DNA of 7,202 bases from Thermoplasmata archaeon. GTDB lineage: Archaea; Thermoplasmatota; Thermoplasmata; Thermoplasmatales; Thermoplasmataceae. A program made the translations under genes and the position numbers. The stretch lies in assembly GCA_021833045.1 (NCBI GenBank), contig JAKBGP010000103.1, positions 1 to 7,202 of the forward strand, read 5' to 3'. The notes under the pieces are model-generated. The model saw only the letters and a list, made by a program, of their open reading frames with translations, made no database searches and was not told the origin of the DNA. This document shows, piece after piece, positions 5,424-7,202 of the stretch (its first letter is position 1; each line of letters opens with the position of its first letter).

Positions 5424-5436
5424 CTTTTATATAGCA
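5424..5436 (-). promoter_or_regulatory. Near-consensus TATA box in the divergent intergenic region
   Basis: The minus strand reads GCTATATAAAAGG, close to the archaeal consensus. On the minus strand it would start transcription near 5405, giving the CWC gene a 26-base leader with no obvious Shine-Dalgarno. Because TATATA is nearly symmetrical it could also work on the plus strand, about 70 bases before the DMT transporter start. Confidence 0.4.
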
Positions 5437-5486
5437 AAGTTCAGAATGATGAGATGCAATTGTCACAGTAGAGCCTGCTTAAAATG

Positions 5487-5497
5487 AATTTATATCT
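5487..5497 (+). promoter_or_regulatory. TATA-like element of the DMT transporter gene
   Basis: AATTTATATCT on the plus strand, centred about 32 bases before the TTG at 5524. It would leave a leader of only about 7 bases, effectively leaderless; no Shine-Dalgarno is present. Confidence 0.4.
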
Positions 5498-5523
5498 ATG
5501 AAAAAAATAACTATCCAGTAGAT

Positions 5524-6462
5524 TTGGAAGATAAAGGATCATTAAAGCCCTTCTTGATTTCCATAACAGGGGCTACACTGTGGGGATTGTCTGGTACAGC
5601 GTCCAGTGCTCTCTTTGAAGTGCTTGGAATGAATCCTCTTGCACTTCTTTCCATTCGTCTCATTGTTTCAAGTGCTCTTATGCTTATATTATTTAAGCCA
5701 AAATTTCCAGGAAGCGATTTAAAACTTTTTGCAATCTATGTTGCAACTACCTTTATTCTTCAACTATCATACCTTGAAACAATCGATCTTTCAAACGCTC
5801 CTACAGCCACGTTTCTCCAGTTTTTGTATTTCCCGATGGTAGTGCTTTTTGAACTCATAATGAGAAAGATAAGGTTTTCACTCCTTCTTCTTGCTGGATT
5901 GATACTATCACTGATCGGGATAGTTTTTCTGACAATTTCTATTAATCCGGATTCGACGCTCCGAATATCGCTTGATGCATTGATTGTAGGATTGATATGT
6001 GCATTAAGTGCTGCTATATATACGGTAATCTCATCTCCACTGGTAAGAAAATATGGCTCCATATCGGTTGTTTCATGGGGCTTCTTTTTTGCAGCTTTGA
6101 TAAGCATACCAACAGGCATAATGCCAATTTTAAATTTTGTAAGAACCCTGAATCCCGGATCAATCCCCTTGGCTATTTTTCTGATTCTTTTTGTTTCTGT
6201 GGTTGGAACATTGGTTGCCTTTACCCTCTATTCTTATGGAATGAGAAAGATAAGTGCTTCTTCGGCGGCATTGAGTGGGACAATGGAACCCATATCTGCA
6301 TCTCTTGGCTCTTCGATCTTTCTGGATCAATATCTTGGAGATTTCCAGTATTTTGGAGGATTTTTGATAATAATATCAATACTGCTATGCCAGTACAGCA
6401 TTATTAAACAAAAACCAAAGGGTAACAGAATTAGAAGATTAATAAAGATAAGAATGAGATGA
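5524..6462 (+). CDS. EamA/DMT superfamily transporter
   Basis: This 312-residue protein has ten hydrophobic segments in two tandem EamA repeats, the normal length and plan for drug/metabolite transporters that export metabolites or amino acids across the cytoplasmic membrane. Repeat 1 opens with GATLWGLSG (16-24) and closes with the NAPTATFLQFL...ELIMRK stretch (91-115). Repeat 2 ends with ALSGTMEPISASLGSSIFLDQYLG (249-272), which carries the conserved E-P of the family. A basic tail (KQKPKGNRIRRLIKIRMR) follows the last helix. The start is TTG at 5524: an in-frame stop lies 39 bases upstream, no ATG occurs before residue 36, and the first helix begins immediately after. It is the only confident plus-strand gene, divergent from the CWC gene and convergent with the TPP enzyme gene. 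Substrate cannot be told from sequence. Confidence 0.88.
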   Translation: MEDKGSLKPFLISITGATLWGLSGTASSALFEVLGMNPLALLSIRLIVSSALMLILFKPKFPGSDLKLFAIYVATTFILQLSYLETIDLSNAPTATFLQFLYFPMVVLFELIMRKIRFSLLLLAGLILSLIGIVFLTISINPDSTLRISLDALIVGLICALSAAIYTVISSPLVRKYGSISVVSWGFFFAALISIPTGIMPILNFVRTLNPGSIPLAIFLILFVSVVGTLVAFTLYSYGMRKISASSAALSGTMEPISASLGSSIFLDQYLGDFQYFGGFLIIISILLCQYSIIKQKPKGNRIRRLIKIRMR

Positions 6463-6654
6463 GTTTAATCTAAAATACATGGTTTCATTTTCTCTCAAAT
6501 GGTGTGCCAAAATTGAGAGTCATCTTAATTTCTATTCTTTATTTCTGACCACTGATTAAAAATTGCAAGAAAGATCCCATATGGTATAAAGTTCAATGGT
6601 CTACAATTGGAAGTCTTAGAAATTGAATATCCACAGGGAAAATTTGAGGATGGG
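6463..6654. other. Convergent intergenic region
   Basis: This spacer lies between two genes that end towards each other. Besides the stem-loop and T-rich tract it contains a plus-strand open stretch (6556-6690, 45 codons, e.g. ARKIPYGIKFNGLQLEVLE) with no ATG, GTG or convincing TTG start and no promoter. Its last 12 codons run antisense to the TPP gene. It may be a gene remnant or chance. Confidence 0.3.
6492..6546 (+). terminator. Compound stem-loop followed by T-rich tract after the DMT transporter gene
   Basis: Thirty bases past the stop, CTCTCAA (6492-6498) pairs perfectly with TTGAGAG (6513-6519). Inside it, TGG (6500-6502) can pair with CCA (6507-6509) around a TGTG loop. A pyrimidine-rich stretch (ATCTTAATTTCTATTCTTTATTTCT, 6522-6546) follows. 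The T-rich stretch alone is a plausible archaeal terminator. The stem resembles a bacterial-style terminator or a dyad binding site and is unusually well formed for this genome. Confidence 0.45.
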
Positions 6655-7202
6655 TTAGTTAATCTTAATCTCTATGATCTTGACACCATCTGACCTTCTT
6701 GATTCCTTCAGTGCTTCCTCGAACCCTTTTGCCTCATCTGCATAGAAATATTCAGAATGAAAACTCTTTGCCAGTAGATCGAAGTCTGGATTTGTGAAAT
6801 GTATATATTTCGGACTCAGATTATGGTCCTCCTGATGTTTTTCTATTAGACTGTAAGTTCTGTCATTGAAAACGATTGCAGTAAATGAAATACCCAGTCT
6901 GTACGCCGTTTCCAGCTCCTGTACATTCATAAGGAATCCACCATCTCCCATGACAGCTATCACATCCAGATCAGGATTGGCCTTCATGGCACCGATGCTC
7001 CCAGGAAGTGAACCTCCCATAGATGCAAATCCATTGTATATTATGGTACGATCAGGGAATTTTGGCTGGTAGTATCTGCTCATCCAGACTTTGTGTAATC
7101 CAACATCTGATATTACAAGGGTATTTTCGTGATTGTCATCCGAAAGAACCTTGATTACTGCCTTAGGTATCATTTCCTTTCCAGTTCCAGGAGATTCAAA
7201 GA
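6655..7202 (-). CDS. Acetolactate-synthase-type thiamine-pyrophosphate enzyme, C-terminal domain (N-terminus beyond window)
   Basis: The frame is open from the right edge to a TAA at 6655-6657; about 181 codons are visible. A Met codon at 7173 is internal, because the frame continues without a stop to the edge. Numbering from that Met, the cofactor landmarks are VISDVGLHKVWMSRYY (20-35), SMGGSLPGSIGA (51-62) and the TPP motif G76-D-G-G-F-L-M-N-V-Q-E-L-E-T, ending at N103-D104, where D77 and N103 should hold Mg-TPP. The GDGGF...ELETA...ND.TYS wording is closer to catabolic acetolactate synthases (AlsS) than to biosynthetic IlvB, which usually has N-N. Such enzymes condense two pyruvates to acetolactate in the cytoplasm. 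The protein ends right after the domain (VKIIEIKIN), without the C-terminal extension of AlsS. Other TPP decarboxylases remain possible without the N-terminal domains. Confidence 0.85.
   Translation of the reverse strand, partial: FESPGTGKEMIPKAVIKVLSDDNHENTLVISDVGLHKVWMSRYYQPKFPDRTIIYNGFASMGGSLPGSIGAMKANPDLDVIAVMGDGGFLMNVQELETAYRLGISFTAIVFNDRTYSLIEKHQEDHNLSPKYIHFTNPDFDLLAKSFHSEYFYADEAKGFEEALKESRRSDGVKIIEIKIN

Noticed and set aside
5446..5452. ATGATGA resembling the C box of an archaeal C/D-box guide RNA
   Set aside because: No CTGA D box at a suitable distance and no internal C'/D' motifs.
5498..5521. Seven-codon upstream frame (MKKITIQ) before the DMT transporter
   Set aside because: The nearest TATA box (5487-5497) would start transcription near 5517, after this ATG, so it is probably not transcribed.
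5760..6407. Minus-strand 119-codon and plus-strand 136-codon frames
   Set aside because: Shadows of the DMT transporter gene; their translations lack coherent membrane or domain patterns.
6866..7072. Plus-strand 68-codon frame
   Set aside because: Antisense to the TPP domain.
1..7202. tRNA, rRNA, CRISPR array or complete insertion sequence
   Set aside because: I saw no cloverleaf-like sequence, regularly spaced direct repeats, transposase motif or terminal inverted repeats, though by-eye inspection can miss degenerate copies.

Overview
The window is about 36% G+C by eye and looks archaeal. Genes at the head of a transcript have A/T-rich TATA-like boxes about 22-28 bases before the start codon, which implies leaderless mRNAs. 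Operon-internal genes instead have GGGGTG(A) Shine-Dalgarno sequences. Gene content (a TauE/SafE permease with a DUF1634 partner, many small membrane proteins, a DMT exporter) together with this promoter style suggests Thermoplasmatales or a related acidophilic Euryarchaeon. That assignment is inference, because no rRNA or other marker gene is present.

Layout: (1) 1-1045, minus: a GltD-like Fe-S/FAD/NAD(P)H oxidoreductase, cut by the left edge. (2) 1103-2483, minus: a two-gene operon for a TauE/SafE anion exporter and its DUF1634 membrane partner, which overlap by 29 bases. (3) 2484-2936: a 453-base stretch with no convincing gene. (4) 2937-3320 and 3585-3812, minus: two small membrane proteins I do not recognise, separated by AT-rich spacers. 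(5) 3813-4029: a gene-free spacer with a strong TATA-like box and a broken protein-like frame. (6) 4030-5153, minus: a tandem pair of paralogous five-helix membrane proteins sharing an H-x3-G-x2-W-T-G-x-D motif, joined by an ATGA overlap. (7) 5215-5379, minus: a 54-residue cysteine-rich CWC protein, too short for usual gene-length cutoffs. (8) 5524-6462, plus: an EamA/DMT-family transporter, the only confident plus-strand gene, divergent from the CWC gene. (9) 6463-6654: a convergent terminator region with a compound stem-loop. (10) 6655-7202, minus: the C-terminal TPP domain of an acetolactate-synthase-type enzyme, cut by the right edge.

How the genes work together: TauE/SafE and DUF1634 very probably form one functional unit for sulfur-containing or organic anion export. 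The GltD-like flavoprotein just downstream may or may not be in the same transcript. The CWC protein and the two paralogous membrane proteins form a compact same-strand cluster (61-base gap, then a 4-base overlap) and are the best candidate for an uncharacterised unit. Single conserved histidines in the membrane proteins and eight cysteines in the CWC protein suggest metal or heme handling, but this is inference. No tRNA, rRNA, CRISPR array or complete insertion sequence was seen.
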